A DNA stretch of 13,019 nucleotides from an uncultured Collinsella sp. (lineage in GTDB: Bacteria > Actinomycetota > Coriobacteriia > Coriobacteriales > Coriobacteriaceae): positions 1 through 13,019 of the forward strand of contig CABUDS010000047.1 of the NCBI GenBank assembly GCA_902490405.1. The letters are read 5' to 3'. The notes beneath the pieces were generated by a model. The model had not been told where the DNA came from. It ran no database searches and saw only the letters and a program-made list of their open reading frames with translations. This document shows, one piece after another, positions 12,108 through 13,019 of the stretch; positions within the stretch are counted from its first letter, which is position 1, and each line of letters begins with the position of its first letter. A program made the translations under genes and the position numbers.

Positions 12108-12485
12108 TCATGCTGTTCCGCATATACCGTCGTTCCCCGTACGATCGATTGGCTTTTCGATCACGTCAAACTTAGCATCAAGTTCCCTCAGGAGCGATCT
12201 CACCCGCTGGGCACAATCATAATCGGCAAACGAGATACTCAACATGCGAGCAACCTGGTTAGATGTCCGGACCCCATAGAAATGCTCCAGGGCCACAAGC
12301 CCCTCGTGCGCCACAAACGTCTCAACCACATGCGGCGACTCCTCGTAGCACCATTGGGTCAACGGACCCTCGCTCGTCTGTCGAACCACCAGGCCACCCA
12401 TGCCAGACGGCTCACACGTCACAAGCAGGTACTCCCCGCCCTCGTCGCTCTCAAACAAAACCACCAGATCATCAAACAGCTCCAT
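12108..12485 (-). CDS. Small hypothetical protein (125 residues)
   Basis: I do not recognise a family. ATG at 12485 has a strong ribosome site AAAGGGGA 4 bases upstream, and the reading frame has GC-rich codon use like its neighbours. The product is acidic, has no signal peptide or membrane segment, and starts with alternating hydrophobic strands (LFDDLVVLFES, EYLLVTCEPSG). A central part (ETFVAHEGLVALEHFYGV) and a helical C-terminal stretch (ADYDCAQRVRSLLREL) follow. It contains three cysteines without an obvious metal motif. It stands alone between the third tRNA-Arg promoter and serS, with no partner gene. It has no clear terminator before the tRNA-Arg promoter. Confidence 0.75.
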   Translation of the reverse strand: MELFDDLVVLFESDEGGEYLLVTCEPSGMGGLVVRQTSEGPLTQWCYEESPHVVETFVAHEGLVALEHFYGVRTSNQVARMLSISFADYDCAQRVRSLLRELDAKFDVIEKPIDRTGNDGICGTA

Positions 12486-12518
12486 CGCGTCCCCTTTCTC
12501 TCGCTCTTATTTAGCAAA

Positions 12519-12547
12519 AGCATAGCAGGTAGATGGCTGTATACAGA
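12519..12547 (-). promoter_or_regulatory. Possible promoter of the 125-residue gene
   Basis: TATGCT (12519-12524) is a fair -10 on the minus strand; a -35 near TCTGTA/TTCTGT is weak. The perfect palindrome CTGTATACAG (12537-12546) overlaps the -35 area and could be an operator. Confidence 0.35.
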
Positions 12548-12604
12548 ACAGTTGTTCGTGTGTTTTCTATTGAGCTGTCCGCACAGCATGGTATGGCCGC
12601 ACAC

Positions 12605-12633
12605 AAAAAGGGCACCCCAAAAAGGAGTGCCCT
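12605..12633 (-). terminator. Intrinsic terminator of serS
   Basis: On the minus strand AGGGCACTCC-TTTTT-GGGGTGCCCT (one mismatch in ten) followed by TTTTT, 23 bases past the serS stop. Confidence 0.9.
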
Positions 12634-12656
12634 AGCAAATCGCTTATGCAGCCAAT

Positions 12657-13019
12657 CTACGCGACCGGCTCGATCTTCTCGAGGCCGCCCATGTAGGGAC
12701 GCAGAACCTCAGGGATCGTGATGGTGCCGTCAGCGTTCTGGTAGTTCTCCAGAATGGCTGCCATGGTACGGCCAGCCGGCAGACCGGAACCGTTGAGGGT
12801 GTGCAGATAGCGCGAACCCTTGAAGTTCTCGGGGTCACGATACTTGATGTTGGCGCGACGGGCCTGGAAGTCACCGCAGTTGGAGCAGGAGCTGATCTCC
12901 TTGTAGGCGTTGTAGCTCGGCAGCCAGACCTCGACGTCGTAGGTCTGACGGGCGGAGAAGCCCAGGTCGCCGGTGCACAGGCTAATCACGCGATACGGAA
13001 GACCCAGCTGCTGCAGCAG
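12657..13019 (-). CDS. serS: Seryl-tRNA synthetase, C-terminal part (5' end off the window)
   Basis: 120 residues are visible up to the stop at 12657; the start lies beyond 13019. SerRS charges tRNA-Ser with serine in the cytoplasm. The visible frame covers the class II catalytic core: TGDLGFSARQTYDVEVWLP, the motif 2 region with EISSCSNCGDFQARRA, and motif 3 GSGLPAGRTMAAILENYQ with the conserved arginine. The tail IPEVLRPYMGGLEKI is the usual end of bacterial SerRS. The frame is open to the right edge (LLQQLGLPYRV before the core). No defect is visible. A strong terminator follows. The tRNA-Ser(GCT) substrate is encoded about 4.3 kb downstream in this window, but is not co-transcribed. Confidence 0.96.
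   Translation of the reverse strand: MLQQLGLPYRVISLCTGDLGFSARQTYDVEVWLPSYNAYKEISSCSNCGDFQARRANIKYRDPENFKGSRYLHTLNGSGLPAGRTMAAILENYQNADGTITIPEVLRPYMGGLEKIEPVA

Noticed and set aside
11052..12123. Short minus-strand frames crossing the tRNA-Arg genes
   Set aside because: They are translations of tRNA sequence with a shared peptide derived from the tRNA itself; no ribosome sites.
11667..12635. 322-codon plus-strand frame running over tRNA-Arg and the repeats
   Set aside because: It reads through a tRNA, terminators and hairpin repeats and is antisense to the 125-residue gene. Its repeated peptide pattern just mirrors the repeated DNA.

Overview
The window looks like a chromosomal segment from a GC-rich, Gram-positive actinobacterium of the Coriobacteriia, most likely Collinsella or a close relative. 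This is inferred from GC-rich codon use, PhoP/PhoR and VanR/VanS-like systems of Gram-positive type, a YveK/CpsC-CpsD capsule pair, and a familiar style of tRNA neighbourhood. No database search was possible.

Layout. At 1-1070 (minus) is the start of a polysaccharide chain-length/tyrosine-kinase locus: a Wzz/YveK-type membrane protein, then the first 137 codons of a BY-kinase running off the left edge. At 1266-6425 (minus) five genes run head to tail: a VanR-like response regulator, a VanS-like histidine kinase with four predicted membrane segments, PstB (phosphate ABC transporter ATPase), a PhoB/PhoP-like response regulator and a PhoR-like histidine kinase. pstB lies between two two-component systems, with no pstSCA or phoU beside it here. 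Divergent from the VanR-like gene, across a region with a dyad and two -10-like boxes, is a secreted D-alanyl-D-alanine carboxypeptidase (6623-7963, plus). This suggests, but does not prove, a cell-envelope link for the upstream two-component system.

From 7964 the content changes. tRNA-Ser(GCT), an 813-residue uncharacterised protein with TPR-like C-terminal helices, and three identical tRNA-Arg(ACG) genes all lie on the minus strand. Around these tRNAs is the most unusual feature: a roughly 112-117 bp, very GC-rich, multi-hairpin repeat found in three full copies (8115-8226, 11116-11231, 11783-11899) and at least three truncated ends. Each full copy lies between a broken tRNA 3' end, cut in the T-loop and still followed by its own terminator copy, and a T-arm sequence in the opposite orientation. 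It occurs at both the Ser and the Arg tRNA loci, and at least two hairpins keep pairing through compensatory changes. It resembles a tiny non-autonomous element that targets or is copied with tRNA T-loops; no integrase or transposase is visible.

The right end holds a small hypothetical gene (12108-12485, minus) and the 3' part of seryl-tRNA synthetase (12657-13019, minus) with a clear terminator.
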